DNA of 64,000 nucleotides, from the NCBI GenBank assembly GCA_022570795.1, contig JAKUDP010000008.1:2071713-2135712 (forward strand), written 5' to 3'. The notes below the pieces were generated by a model, which was given only the letters and a program-made list of their open reading frames with translations, had not been told where the DNA came from and did not search any database. This DNA is from Sphaerulina vaccinii (taxonomy: Eukaryota > Ascomycota > Dothideomycetes > Mycosphaerellales > Mycosphaerellaceae). Made by a program: the position numbers and the translations under genes. Below, piece by piece: positions 1 to 12,042 of the stretch. Positions within the stretch are counted from its first letter, which is position 1; the number at the start of each line of letters is the position of its first letter.

Positions 1-1748
1 AGATCAATGCCTTGAATTCGGTCTTCATATCGTCAATGGAGTTGCCCTTAGCCATATCGTCGACCATAGAATTGACTGCCTCCTGGTGGAAATCCTTGGC
101 GTTCTGTCTCGTCTGGCCATCTTCATCAGATGCGGCTGACGCAAAACTATCGCTTCGACCGGTATCTCTTCTGCTGTGTGGGACGATATCCGCTTCTGAG
201 TCTTCGTCTGAGTCGAAGTTGCTGATGGCGTCGTCATCCTGTACTAGCAGGTCCATGTCCTGCACACCAATGACAAGGGCATTGAACACCTCTTCTTCTT
301 CATCTTCGTCGATCTCCACGTGGTAGCCGACTCCATCGGGTCCTACAACCTTCGGGTCGGCTGGCACTTCCACGACTTGGTTGCTGTCCATGCCGCGCTT
401 TCGTTTCAGAGTGCTGATTCGGTGCTTGCTTGATATCGTCGTTCCCTCGGAAATCTTGACACCGTAGGAGATCAGCGCACCAGCTTCGACATGGCACCCT
501 TTCCCTATCACTGCATCATTCGCAATGATCGAAGTCTCTATCACTGCATCATCACCAATCTTCGCATCATCCCAGATATATGCCCCGTCGATCTTGACTC
601 GTGCGCCGATGATGCATCTTCTTCCAATCACACTGTTCGTGATTGTGGAGTGCTCGCCGACTGTGGTAGCCTTTCCCAGGACTACCTTGCGGCCGATTTT
701 ACATGATCGTGCAAGTTGAACACCATCTTCTCGATATACATTGCCATGGTGGAGCTGAAATGATTGTCCTGAGACGATATTCGTGTCTGGCGTTAGTGGA
801 TATGTCCACCGGCATATCATGTCCTTGCTGATGGCATCGAATGCGCGGAGATTGAGAATTCTAGCAGCATATCCTTCCTGCACCACGTGCGTGTGGACCG
901 TGTATTGATATGTCTCGAAGTCCTTCAGTGTGCCGTAGAGGAAGCCACGTCTTGGCAGTTGCCAGTCGAAGTTGTCCGTGTACTGAGCGAGCACTTCTGG
1001 TGTGCAGATGTCGATACCGCAGTCGATCAAGTCTTCGCGGACTTCCAGTTCAACGTGATCTGTAAGCACTTCACCAGGAATGTCCAGCGTTGCGCTCTGC
1101 CCTTTTTTGAGTTGCTCGTAATGTACACAACGATGAGAGTCGGGATCGATCACGAATACTCGGCGATGTTGAGGTGATTTTGTTCTGTGCGTCTCACCTG
1201 CTTCGCGAAGTACCATGGTCATGAGTGCCTTCTTGTCTTTTTCTCTCCGAGCGCGATGCGCATCAAGAGCGACATTGAGAGGAATATTGGCCACCACATC
1301 ACCATAAACGGCAATGAAGTCTCCGACGATGAGTTGCTTTGCGTCCAGGTCGCGCATGCAGTCTCCAATAGATTTCGAGCTCGTCCGGATTACTTCCAAT
1401 GAGAAAGGAGATGTGTTCTTGACCCATTTCGAGTTACTGCCATTATTAGCTAGATGATCAGAATTCTGCTCTGGTGACTGCTTACTTGAGGTATTCCTCC
1501 ACAGCATCTGTGTGGTTGCCGCAATACAGATAGACCTCCTCGACTCCGGATGCGGCCAGGAACTCGAGCGTGTACTCGATGAGTGGTGTATTCGCCAAGG
1601 GAAGGAGACATCGTGGACGTTCGATTGTAAATGGATTGAATCGAGTCTCGTAGGAATCTGCAAACACGACAGCTTGCAGTGGCTCTTCTCGCTTCTCCTC
1701 TCCCTTGTTCTCTTTGCCTCCGCCTCCTTTCTTTCCCTTCGGTGGCAT
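1..1748 (-). CDS. GCD6: Translation initiation factor eIF2B subunit epsilon (partial, C-terminus off the left edge)
   Basis: Catalytic subunit of the eIF2B guanine nucleotide exchange factor, which recharges eIF2 with GTP in the cytosol. Exon 1 is 1748-1486, a 49-nt intron spans 1485-1437, and exon 2 runs from 1436 off the window, giving about 566 codons. The start at 1748 (MPPKGKK, a Lys/Gly/Glu-rich leader) is the first ATG followed by the nucleotidyltransferase-like fold (QAVVFADSYETRFNP, then PRCLLPLANTPLIEY). The second half shows left-handed beta-helix hexapeptide repeats (VIGRRCIIGARVKIDGAYIW, then DDAVIETSIIANDAVIGKG) and then an acidic DEDEEEEV tract. The C-terminal W2/HEAT domain that carries exchange activity in this family must lie to the left and is not visible. 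Domain order matches eIF2B epsilon and not eIF2B gamma or GDP-mannose pyrophosphorylase, because the acidic linker follows the helix. Confidence 0.93.
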
Positions 1749-2250
1749 GGTTGTATGTGTTTTGTGAAGATGTATGGAATTTGTGTTATGATTGTTCCAA
1801 GAATCGAGTGGATCTTGAAATATTGGCTGACTCATTTGAGCACAGACGCAACCGCAGTCGCAAGCACTCAAAGTCGCACAGCACACAGCTTTGGCCCAGA
1901 CATGATTAGATTTCTGGTTTCAACATTCATTGATTCTGCCTCTCACTTGATGATACTACTACTAAGCATTTGTTGCATCGACACCGGCAGCTGTCTGTGC
2001 CCCGTCGTCCATTCCTTGCGGCTCCTTGAGCTTCATCACCTGAACGTATTCCCTGTTCAGTGCCAGTTTCTTCTCTGCAACTCAAGTTGCAGAATAACCC
2101 GAGCGACTGATATCGCCCTTTCCTGGTATATCCTGGCGTAGATCAAAACCAATTGCGCAGTTCCCTGTTGCGCGAAGAGACCCCAAGCGCGGCGCAGGTA
2201 GGGTATATACATATATACAGAACAAGTCACTCGTTCGTCAAATGTCAATA
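1749..2250. other. Intergenic: GCD6 upstream and SKN7 downstream region
   Basis: No supported gene. Reading frames here are short shadows. It holds the 5' flank of the eIF2B epsilon gene and the 3' flank of SKN7. Confidence 0.6.
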
Positions 2251-4430
2251 TCACCTCGGTGGCCGTTGCATCATATGCGGTGGAGGTGCCGCTAGAGTTC
2301 CCATGGGCCCGGATGTATACATGTGCTGACGCTTTGCATCGCCAGTCATCTCAGGTCCTCCAGTAATGTTGTCGATCGGTCTTCTTTGACCAACGTGCTG
2401 TGGCAATATGCCGCTAGCGGCTGGTGCGTACATCTGCGTTGATGGTGCATGCAGCACGGGCTGCGAGTATGGTGTTGGTACAACGTAAGGCTCCTCTCCT
2501 AGATTACTGTTGGAAGGCGAGCCTCCAGTGAGCTGATTGGGCGAGTTCCAGTTGCTCCCAGTGGCTGGTGATGTCGCGGGTGAGTCCTCACTCTTCAAGC
2601 TTCGATTATTGGCCTTCAGAGGTGGTGGCATCGGCTCCATGCCTTGATGACCTTTCTTCAGATGTGAGAGATGTTTTTCAAGCATCGCAAGCAGGCCTTC
2701 TTTCGTGAAGGGCTTCGGAAGCACGTCGTTCATCCCTGTCACAATGTTAGTACTGGCGTTATAGCCACGAGTCAGATGTCGACTTACCATGTTGAAAGTA
2801 CATCGATATGTCATCGCTTCTTATGTTAGAAGTCATTGCAATGATCGGTGTGGCGTTGTCGAATTGTCGTACGAGATGCGTCGCGGAAACGCCGTCCAGA
2901 TTCGGCATGATGATATCCATGAGCACAAGATCGTACTTGGCTCCAGAATTAAGCTTATTCACCGCCTCCAAGCCATCGAGCGCGCTGTCAATGTGGCATT
3001 GAAAGGCGAACAAGAATTTTCCTCCAATTCTTCTGCATGTCTGATCGTCCTCTACTAATAGGATCTGGGGCTGTCGTATCCAGCCTGGGTCGACCTGCGT
3101 GCTCTTTTTGCGAACGTCTGGCGCTTGTGCTGGCTGATGGAAGTTTCCGTCTGGTCCTTTGGCAGGTAATGAGTATGGAATGTTGTTGATGTGCTCGCTG
3201 TACATCGGATCGATTCCCTGTGGGTTCTGTCCAATCGGGTACACCATGTTATCCAGATCATAACCGTGCGAGCTTGATGATGCCGAGTTTGGTTGGGCAC
3301 CGCGACTTGAAGATCGTGTACCGCCATTGCGCGCCAAGTGATCGGGCGGTGGTGTTGTGAGTGCTGCATTCATCCTAATTTGCGCTTCGTTCATTTGCTC
3401 GAGGTTCCGCGTGTTCAGCATATGATCGGCATTGACTTGTTCAAGCAGTTTCGACGCGTGTTGTAATGGCGATGCTGGCGCGTCTTCCTCTGGCGGAGGT
3501 ACTGCTGCAGTACTTCCAGGTGTAGTCGTCCCATTCACGCCATTGGCATTGGCAAACGGATTCGGGTTCACAATCCTGCTCTCTCTCCTCCTTTGCGCAT
3601 CTACCGAGTTCAAGAAGTTCATGACATACTGCATCACATGCTCATGGTTGACCACCGTCTTCTGCACGCCAATCAATTCCTGCATCATGATCGTGTGATG
3701 CATGTTGAGGTCGTTATATCGTTCCTGGAGCTGCTGAAGCTGTTGCTGAGTCGCGACAAGCTGTGTGTTGATCATATCGACCTGCTGAGTGGGCATCATA
3801 TCGCCATCGTTTCCGGTATTCGTCTTTCGAGGAGCTGGCGCTTTTCGCCTAATGTTGTCCAGCGCATCCTTGTTGTTCATCTTGAAGTCAGGATGCTTGA
3901 ACTCCCATGCCTGCGAATGTGTGAGCTCAACTCACTACATATATCGTGTCTCTGATATCCTACCCCTGGACCATATGGTGAAGTTCCGCCTTCTTCATTG
4001 TTGTGTCGCACTTTGTGGAAGTCATACTTGTTCAGCTGCCGCACAAAACTGGCGAAGTTGCTATGCTTGAAGTGCTTCGGCAGGATGTGCTTTGTGAACT
4101 TCTCGTTCTGTGCGCTGGTCAGCACACATTGTCCCCTTGCCATACTACCACCACATCGCTCTTGAATCGTACCTCTAGCACCACAAAGCTGTCGCCTTCA
4201 TTCCCCCAGCGCACCACGCTTTCATCCTGGGGACTCTCCAGCATTCTAGATGGCGGATGTGTCAGTATGCACGTGGTAAGTATCGCTATATAGCATAAGC
4301 TTACTTATAGAGCTTGCGAACCTGCAGCCAATGGTTAGCACATGTTTCACTATGTCCCGACTGGTTTCTGCCATGTCCCACATACAAAGTCGCTGCTGTT
4401 GTTGGCTCCTTGGCCCGACTGATTGTCCAT
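2251..4430 (-). CDS. SKN7: SKN7-type stress response regulator: HSF DNA-binding domain plus receiver domain
   Basis: Nuclear transcription factor at the end of the SLN1-YPD1 phosphorelay that activates oxidative and osmotic or cell-wall stress genes. Six exons: 4430-4386, 4321-4305 (only 17 nt), 4245-4173, 4107-3964, 3910-2788 and 2735-2251, giving 628 aa. All joints are GT-AG and keep frame. The HSF-type DNA-binding domain starts at about residue 14 (SDFVRKLYKMLE) and contains the recognition-helix stretch FKHSNFASFVRQLNKYDFHK. A coiled coil follows at about 140-195 (Gln-rich heptads). The receiver domain at about 370-490 shows LLVEDD, the phospho-acceptor Asp in LVLMDIIMPNLDG (about residue 425), MTSN and the LPKPF lysine. 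The C-terminal tail is Pro/Ser/Gln-rich. The start MDNQSGQGANNSSDF is fixed by splicing of the first 45-nt exon, which lies outside any long open frame. Confidence 0.95.
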
Positions 4431-5833
4431 GCTGGGCGGTCTGTGTTCACGGCGGTCGCTGCGTGCGTGCGGTACAATGGTCTTCTCATGCGCTCGTGCG
4501 CCGTCGCGTCCCTCGTGGCAGAGGTCGTGTCGCTACACAGCGTCGTCCGAACACGGGCAGCTGCAGTGAATGCGCGACGCCTTGGTGCTGAGGTCCTGCC
4601 AGCACGCACTCCCGGTCGCCAAAGGCCCTGCGCCGGCTTTGTGGAGAGCAGCGCGTGTCCTCGTCCGGCGAGGAATGTAGGAGGTCCAATTCGGTATGCG
4701 GCTCTGCGATTCGAGATCCAGACTCGTCCGTAAAAGCTGGGGATAGAGGAGAGAAACAAGACCACGATGGTAGCGAAAACGTAGATGCGATTGGAGACGA
4801 TAGAGCCGACGAGTCTCTAGGTTTGCGTCCCGAAACTGCGTCGATCTGCACGCCGAAAGAAACGCCTTCGTACGCACACGACGTCAGTGTTGTACGATGC
4901 TCGAAAAGCGCAGAGCTGCCCACTGCCGGAGAATCTCAGGAGGGCGGATAAGATGAACGATATGACCTGGCAGGGGAACGAAACTGAATACCAAACAGAT
5001 GCAAGCTGAGATGAGATGAGGTGGATGAGGAACAACACGATCTTCCTGCCAGCCCCTCAATTATGGTTCTGTAGCGTACTCGTTGGGTCGTGGCAGTTCT
5101 GCCAAAGTAGAACATCGTTCCTCTGTGGCTGATGCACTTCGCTTCTTTCGGGTCTCTCGTAACCATCTGTACCATTGATCTACAGAATCCTGATCTGACC
5201 AAGCCAGCATGCAGTCCTGCATTCTGGACAGGATGGAACCCTGTTGACTCTGCTCGATCATGGGAGCTGAGCCACTTCTTAAACATGCCTCAAGCTTCCC
5301 AAGCAGGACGCATATATGCGCCATTAAGCCATGTCCTTCTTCCGACCGAGAAAGCGTTGCTACCACAGAAATCTCAGTCCAGCCACAAAAGCAAAAATCC
5401 GATGCGACTGTACTGCTTATGGCTGCTATGGCGTGGTGCGTCGCTTATCGTGGCATCAATAGGATAAAATGGGGTCTCCGGAAGTCAATGCGCTGATCTC
5501 AAAGCATTGCCAGCGAATTGATGGCTTCGTCTATCGCTTGACCTGGAGATCACTACTCCATACCACAGATTGGTAGCCACCAGAGGCCACGCGTGTACGA
5601 GCGGTAATCTTATCAATAGCTGGATACAGATCCACGCGAAACGGCAGTTACACGGTGGGAAGTGCGTCTTGGCTACAAACAACCCACCGTGTCTGATACA
5701 GCCCACCACGGGAGCAGCCCTAAGAACCTCCATAATAGGTTCCATTTGAGCGAGTTGACATTGCGGACAAAGTCTATCGAACCTCGGATCAGTAGAGCTC
5801 TACAGAGCTCTCTTCACCAACAAGCAAACAGCT
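4431..5833. promoter_or_regulatory. Divergent intergenic region between SKN7 and the peroxiredoxin gene
   Basis: A 1.4-kb stretch between two divergently transcribed genes, so it must hold both promoters. I see no convincing coding sequence: frames on both strands lack ATG-led, family-like or splice-connected proteins. I could not identify a clear Yap1 (TTACTAA) or heat-shock-element cluster by eye. Confidence 0.5.
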
Positions 5834-6796
5834 ATGTTTGCGGCCCGCCGTTTTGCTTCTGCTTCTTCACAACACCTCATCAAGCCAGTACCAATCCGTC
5901 AATTCCACGCTACAATCGCAAACATGGTCAAAGTCGGAGATTCCATTCCAAACGTCGAGCTCGTCGAGGGAGCGCCAGACAAGAAGGTCAACATCGCGCA
6001 AGAGCTTGCATCTGGCAAGGGCGTTATTGTTGGCGTGCCGGCAGCTTTCAGTGAGTGTGCTTCTGCGCCTTGGTAGTGCCGAGGCGGCTGGCGCATATAA
6101 GAGTGAGGAGGATTGCTGATTCATGCTTCCAATAGGCCCAGCATGCAGCGCGAGCCACGTTCCTGGTTATCTAGGGCATAAGGGACTTGCCAGTAGGTGA
6201 CCAAACCTCTATACGGCTATGGCTGTGCTAATTTAAGATCAGATGCTGGCAAGGTATTCGTTGTCGCTGTAAGTCAAAATGCTCATAGGGCTGTGCCACG
6301 TGTGAAACACTGCTGACTGATATACTATAGGTGAACGATCCATTCGTGTAGGTCTTCGGCTTTCCTGCCGGCTTCCTCGGCATCATCGAGGCACACGGCT
6401 AACGGATTCGGTGCAGTATGAAGGCGTGGGGCGAGTCTTTGGACCCAGGCGCGAAGTCCGGCGTAAGTAGCTGTCCATCCCGTTGGGTGGTGTACAAGCA
6501 CTCAACCCGGATATGAGTCGCTGATCCCGAGGGTGTGCTTACATATCGCTAGATCCGCTTTCTCGGTGACCCTCACTCCGAGCTTACCAAGGCCTGGGAC
6601 CTGGAGTTCGACTCCGCTGCTGTCTTCGGTCAGAACAGAGGTAAGTACGACTATGTTCACATATGTTGCTATGCTAAGCTGTACTTTAGGCAAGCGATGC
6701 GCTATCGTCACTGAGGACGGCAAGGTCAAGTCAGTTCACATTGAGCCAGACAACATCGGCGTCAACGAGTCGGCCGCCGAGAAGGTCCTGGCATAG
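5834..6796 (+). CDS. Prx5/PMP20-type peroxiredoxin with a mitochondrial-type N-terminal extension
   Basis: Thiol peroxidase (AhpC/TSA, Asp f 3-like clade) that reduces hydrogen and alkyl peroxides. Seven exons: 5834-6050, 6136-6192, 6243-6268, 6331-6347, 6417-6462, 6553-6640 and 6690-6796, 185 aa. Two exons are only 26 and 17 nt. The peroxidatic cysteine is C76 in SPACSASHVPGY. A second cysteine is C154 (KRCAIV). Downstream motifs VNDPFVMKAW and FLGDPHSELTKAW are typical of the family. The first 30 residues are Arg/Ser/Ala-rich without acidic residues (MFAARRFASASSQHL...), as in a mitochondrial presequence. A second in-frame ATG (MVKVGD, residue 31) is where cytosolic or peroxisomal homologues start, so two isoforms from alternative starts are possible. 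The C-terminus KVLA is not a peroxisomal PTS1. The joint of exon 2 to exon 3 (LA-NAGK) is the least certain. Confidence 0.92.
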
Positions 6797-7046
6797 ATCA
6801 TCCACGTTGTCACTTGATGGAAATAGACTAGACAAGGGCAGGCAGGCTTCATGCAAGTCTATACAGGCTAAACTCCGCGTAATGCTATGATGATCATACA
6901 GCAACCGAACTCCTACCAATGTCAGAAGCATTCTGCGAGGTCGCCATGCCTCACTCCCATCCCACAGCGCCGGCGTTCAATCATGGCCTTGGGGGTATCG
7001 AGCAATCGAAGGATAAAGCATATCATACATCGCACCATAAGCAAGT

Positions 7047-9607
7047 TCATGACAACCCGAGAAGACCACCTTGCTGGGTGAATTTGAGCTGGTAGTCTCG
7101 CAAATCAGCCCAGTGTCGGAGCTCAGCATCTTCATTTTCAGGGTCACTGCTGTCATCTGCGGTGCTATTCGCTGGGCTCACGCGCTCCAGCCTCGTAAGG
7201 ATCTTCAGGAAGGCGTTCAAGTATTCCTGTAAGTGCATTAGTGACCGACACCACGACATGGGACGATGAAGAGATCGTACCTGAGCCTGCATGGCCAAAG
7301 GACCCTTTCGCGGATCCGGTGTTTCGAGAAGTGTGCTAGCAATGGAGCGAACTTTCATGGTCTGGTGGCATGTCAGCAAAAGTCCATGTGGTAGCTTGGT
7401 TGGCTGACGACTTACAAATGAATCCGCATTCGGCTCCATGTTGACTTGATCGATGCTGCCAAGGACAACAAGGAGATCCTTCACGATACTTTCACGCTCA
7501 TCACGCATCTCATGCTCGATCATGTCATAGTGACTGCTTGGGATTTGTGGCACCATGTTGTCAATGCCGGCAGCTGTGATTCCAGCACCCGGAGAGCTTG
7601 GCATCGAGTTTGGTGACTGCCGGGCACGGTGGTGTGCTTCGCAGAGGTTCCAGTACTTTTCCACGAGGTAAAACCTGGTGGCCAAGCTTGAGGCGTAGAT
7701 GTTCGCCTTTTGGATCTCGTGCTGAGTGCGACGTCGGTCTTCGGCATTCTGTTCCGTCATCGTTCGTGATGATGGACTCATCAGGGACTGAGCTGGGTCG
7801 CGACCCATGTGTGGCTGCACTGCGAACGCTGGATAGAAGCCACCATTCTGCTGATTCGGCGTCCCGATGTCCGTCCGCAAAGTAAGTTCAGCTGGCAGGT
7901 TGCTCATAGCTTCCTTGCAACGACGTAGAGACTCATGCATCACTCGTTTTTGCCTATCCCAGTCCACTATAGCGTCGATGCCCCAAGCCATCTCCATGGT
8001 GGCTAGTGTGTTGTACGAGCAGTATACGCGGACGTTAGCATTGAACCCGGAGATCATAGGAGCGAGTCCCGCAGGTTGTTGTTCGGTATGTGTAGGGTAG
8101 ATGCAGAAGTCATCCACCTCGGCTGGCAGTGGCGGGTATGGTTCAGTGTGTGTTGGAGGAGGGATGACTAGCTCTCCGAAGTTGGCACCCAGCTGTTCCA
8201 TTGACTTGACGCTGACGAACATGGTCCAGAAGATGCGGCGGCCCATCTCCAGAGTAATGTTGTCGACACTCTGTTCGTGGCTGTGGTCAATGCCATTGCT
8301 GTGACTTCCCATAGCCGTTGGTAGCGAGCCCAGTTGGGCATAACTTTGGGCTTTGGCCTTATGCAAGCCAAGAGTTCTCAAGATGGTCAGGCACTCGCCG
8401 AAGTATAGCCGACCCAGACGCCATCTGAATGTGTAGACGCCAGTCAATGCGAGGAAATAGCTTGTGGCCGCATCATACACATTGAGGTTGTCGCTTTCCA
8501 AGTATCCAGGTCCTCGCGCTGCTGCACATACTTTCTGACACCGCTGCACAAGGCTCATATGATTCGGGAACATATTCTCACGCTTCTGAGCTTTGAGATG
8601 TAACCTTGGCTTTCGTGGGAACGAAGCTACCAATGCTCCAACCATTGATGCGAGCAACGCCAAGAAGGACTTGTTGGTCAGATCTTCTCTGTGCTTCCAT
8701 GCCTCGCGGAAGCTGGGCTCGTGTGGGAACGGGCATAGCGGATGAACGTAGGTGAAGAAGTCGTCGATGAGCAAGTCCAAGGTATCGACCGGGCAAATCG
8801 ACTCTGCTGAGAGAGGTGCTGAGGAGTGTCCCGAGAGAGCTGCTAAGGCGTGGGCGGCGTTGGTAGGCGAAGCTGGCGTGGATATGCCCGAGCCTGGTGT
8901 GCTTGCATTCTGCTGCTCTTCGAGGCGTCTTCGTTTGATAGCTTCTGCATGTCGATTCGGTGGTCCTCGTCGTCTGCTAGGTCGATCAAATGTACACGGA
9001 ATGTCGAGTGCTGCACAAGCTCTGCACGGCGGCCCGGTCTCATCGCACTGCTGAAGTTAGGGCTTGCAACAATTCCAATTTCCCCTCCCTAACATACCTT
9101 GACTTTGCGAATAGAGCACGAATCGCAAGCCTTTCTCAAGCGATTTGTCTTCTGCGGTTGCTCCGGAGTTGTCGTCTGAGTGGGAGGCTGCGAAAGTCCA
9201 GCAGCACTCGTTGGATGACTGGTCACTGGCGTTGGCTGCTGAAGATGTTGGGAGACGTGCGAAATATAGTGCCGTGGCTGGTCATCGGGATGGTGTAGGT
9301 CGTGTGTGAGGCTTTGAATGTGCTGGCTTGCGGGACTATTGTGGCCAGTCCCCGGCAATGTCTCGACTTTGGAATATATCGGTTGGTTCAAGCTGCTGAA
9401 TTGCAATTGCTCTTGCTGAGACGGGTCCAGCATCTGTTGTGCTCCGCCCTGGGCGGGATACAGCCCATTGTAGTGCTGGTCTTGCTGTTGCGGCGGCGGT
9501 GGGTAGCCATTGTTGTTCTGGGCATTCTGGTTGTTCATTTGCGCCAGCATCCAGTTGTGCACCTGGAGCTGCGATGAGTAATAATTCGACATCACTGCGG
9601 CAGACAT
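7047..9607 (-). CDS. Zn2Cys6 transcription factor with fungal-specific regulatory domain
   Basis: Nuclear binuclear-zinc-cluster regulator of unknown target genes. Exons 9607-9098, 9047-7416, 7361-7281 and 7226-7047, 800 aa. The N-terminus is Gln/Asn/Pro-rich. The zinc cluster at about 160-190 is CDSCSIRKVKC, then DETGPPCRACAALDIPC, split by the first intron exactly before its third Cys. A basic linker (RRRGPPNRH, then IKRRRLEE) follows. The middle part carries the fungal_trans pattern: DDFFTYVHPLCPFPHEPSF and, later, a GRLYFGECLTILRTLGLHK helix. The start ATG at 9607 is the first true ATG in frame; the frame extends one TTG further. Introns 2 and 3 are each 54 nt, divisible by three and stop-free, so retention would simply insert 18 residues each. 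The wide upstream region (next gene more than 1.5 kb away) suits a regulated gene. Confidence 0.9.
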
Positions 9608-11296
9608 TCGGGACAATGGTGGATGATGTTGTGAATAGGACCCAGATGTAGCGCGAATCCGCGCGAAAGTGGGCGCGGTGTCGCCGGTAAATAGGACGCT
9701 GATACACGAGAGCGGTACTTACGATGACAAGTTCGATCGATGGATGCCAGTACGCGACTGATAACTGACCAGCGGCAAGTGGCGGTCCTCGACTGGGATC
9801 CCTCACTGGCGTCGCACGAGGGGCTGCTCAGACCAATTCGACGATCAGGTCACGCACTCTCATGGAGTCTCATGGGCGGTGGCTCCAGGCGCGAGCGTAG
9901 TCCGAAGATTAGAGACGCAGGTGTTGCCAACGTGCAGCAAAACCGCTAGGGCAGGCGTAAGCTCAAACTTAATCTCGAATCCCGTCGAGTTCAAGAATTG
10001 TCGAAACAAGGGCGGCCAGGCGAACAGGCCACAGTCCTAGTCCTAGTAAGAGTAGCGTGGACAGGCCACCAGATGCTTGTGCTGGCAAGGTCCACCGCTC
10101 CGGTGTGTCGCAATCAAACGTCCTAGAGAATATCAAGCAGGGCTGTCCTGGTCCTGGGACGTCTCTTCCGGACACGGTGATGTGAGGTAATGCGATTGGG
10201 GGCTTGCTGGAAGGAAAGCGATTCGCAAGCTTCCAAACACGCGTTGCCAGTCTGCATGCAGGCCCATCTTGGCGGGATCCACAGCACGAAAACTTGACAA
10301 CCAGCACGTCCGTCCACGACTCCCTACACATGCTACACAAGCTACACAAAACAATGCTGGCTGGTTTTTCACCTCCCGTGCAGGCCTTTCCCGTGTACTT
10401 GATTTCCACGCTAGAAACGATGGCTGCAGGGCACAGCCGCGCTGCCTCCCTCCCTCCAAGCAACCACGCGCGACTCCAAGCCTTGCCCGCGGCCAACGGG
10501 TATCTGGAAGCTGTTACATCAGACTTATGTCTGACAGGCAAGTGGTGGCTGCACCCGCTGCGCGCAGGCAAAGAGCCGCACCTGTCCATCAATATACAAC
10601 CGCAGCGTCATTCTCGCCCAGCATGCCTACATCAGCTTCGAATTCAGACAGCTGTACGAGGGACCCGCAACTGTCCGACTTCGCTCAGCTACAACAGGCC
10701 TGCGCTGAGACGAAGGCCCACACGCAAATTTCTCCTCATGCATTGCTGTCTTGCTCAATGGCTAGCGCCTTTCGGCTGCTAGTAGGCGAGCGACTCATCA
10801 TGCATTCTGCCTGTTCATAAGGTTGTGACAGGGTGTTCTGTGCACCCGTGCTAGTACTACTTTCTATGACCACTCGGGCCCGACGTCACCTTTTGAGAAT
10901 GTTGCTAGGGATATGTACAGAGCGCGGGGTGGGCGCGAGCATCACGACTGCTTATCCACGCTGGAAATGACTTGTCTCCGCTGTGGTGGGCTGGCTTTTG
11001 CGCACCACGAAGCTGACCTGGCTCGGAAAAGCAAACTCTCATCATCCTCTACAATCTGAGCTCATCTACTTGCATCATTGACTGTTTGTAGGTGTTGTGC
11101 TGGAAGTATCATACCGCTACATCATCACAGCTGCGACTCACATACAACCCGAACTTAAAAGTCCAGAGATCCAATTGCAAGCTGAAGCACGAATTTATCG
11201 ACTTTGCTGCTTTCAGACAGTAGACCGTTGCTTGCTCACTGAAAAGTACCCAGATCCGCATCTTTCCGCAACGACATCAATTCTCGATGTACTACC
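9608..11296. other. Long intergenic stretch upstream of the Zn2Cys6 gene
   Basis: Several medium-length frames exist on both strands, but none shows a protein-like pattern, a domain or splice-supported continuation. Presumed 5' region of the regulator. I see no repeat or RNA gene in it. Confidence 0.45.
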
Positions 11297-12042
11297 TCAC
11301 CACAATGACGGTTTATCCTTGCTATGAAAGCTTGTCACGAGCTGTCTGAGGTCAGAGCGCAGGTGTTGAGCGTCAGAATCAGAGTCCAGCAGACAATAAA
11401 GATCCTGAACCTCGAGATCCCGTTCGGATTGCAGAGTCAGTGATGTCAACTCTGCGGCAGCGATTGCAGTCTGCGCGGAAAACCATGAGGATTCTGCGGA
11501 ATTTGCTCGCAAGTTTCTCGTCGAGATTCTGAGTTCGTTCTTCGCTGTTTCGAGAGCAGTTTTTAACGAACCGCCCTGCGCAAGACCGCGACATCGCATA
11601 CAGAACGTGCCACACTCAATCTGTTCTATGAAAAGGTCATCAGATCGTGTCGGACATTGTTCGGGCAACTTAGGAAGGAAATCTACGAGAAGGAACGGAA
11701 ACTTCAGAAAAGGAAAAGTCGAAACAAAGCTTATGCTCGGAAGGACGGATCCACCTGAACCTTAAGCACCAACTCTTGAAGGCATAGCCAAAGAGTGAAA
11801 GAAGGCATCGCGACTGCACTGACGTTGAGACAGCGATCGTTATCTTCGTGTCTTGCCAGTCGAAAGGTAGAGAGTTGCTGAGATGCAACCCGCTGGCAAA
11901 AGCCTGTGAAATCGTCGACCATTACGCCGCAGCACGTCAGCCATGGCCGACAAAGATCCGATAGCACGTCTGCCGTGTTCGAGGAATACTTGCGATATGC
12001 AGTGCGATAGGCATGTTCCAGCACGAGCGGGAAGAGATACAT
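11297..12042 (-). CDS. Tentative two-exon hypothetical protein
   Basis: Two adjoining minus-strand frames look protein-like and can be joined by one intron. The first runs from ATG 12042 (MYLFPLVLEHAYRTAYRKY) to about 11746. The second ends at 11297 and contains a Cys cluster, IECGTFCMRCRGLAQGG, followed by an amphipathic, Glu/Leu-rich tail. A phase-0 join (donor GTGGAT after about 11746, acceptor just before about 11668) is possible but not proven. The layout vaguely recalls fungal BTB-domain proteins after the BTB fold, yet I see no BTB core upstream, so I do not assign a family. The first exon may also be longer upstream. Confidence 0.3.

Noticed and set aside
4936..5366. Open minus-strand frames upstream of SKN7 as a gene
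   Set aside because: Mutually overlapping frames with no domain-like stretch and no splice signals joining them; likely promoter DNA.
9969..10782. Medium-length frames on both strands (about 190-200 codons) as genes
   Set aside because: They overlap each other on opposite strands, have biased compositions and show no recognisable pattern.
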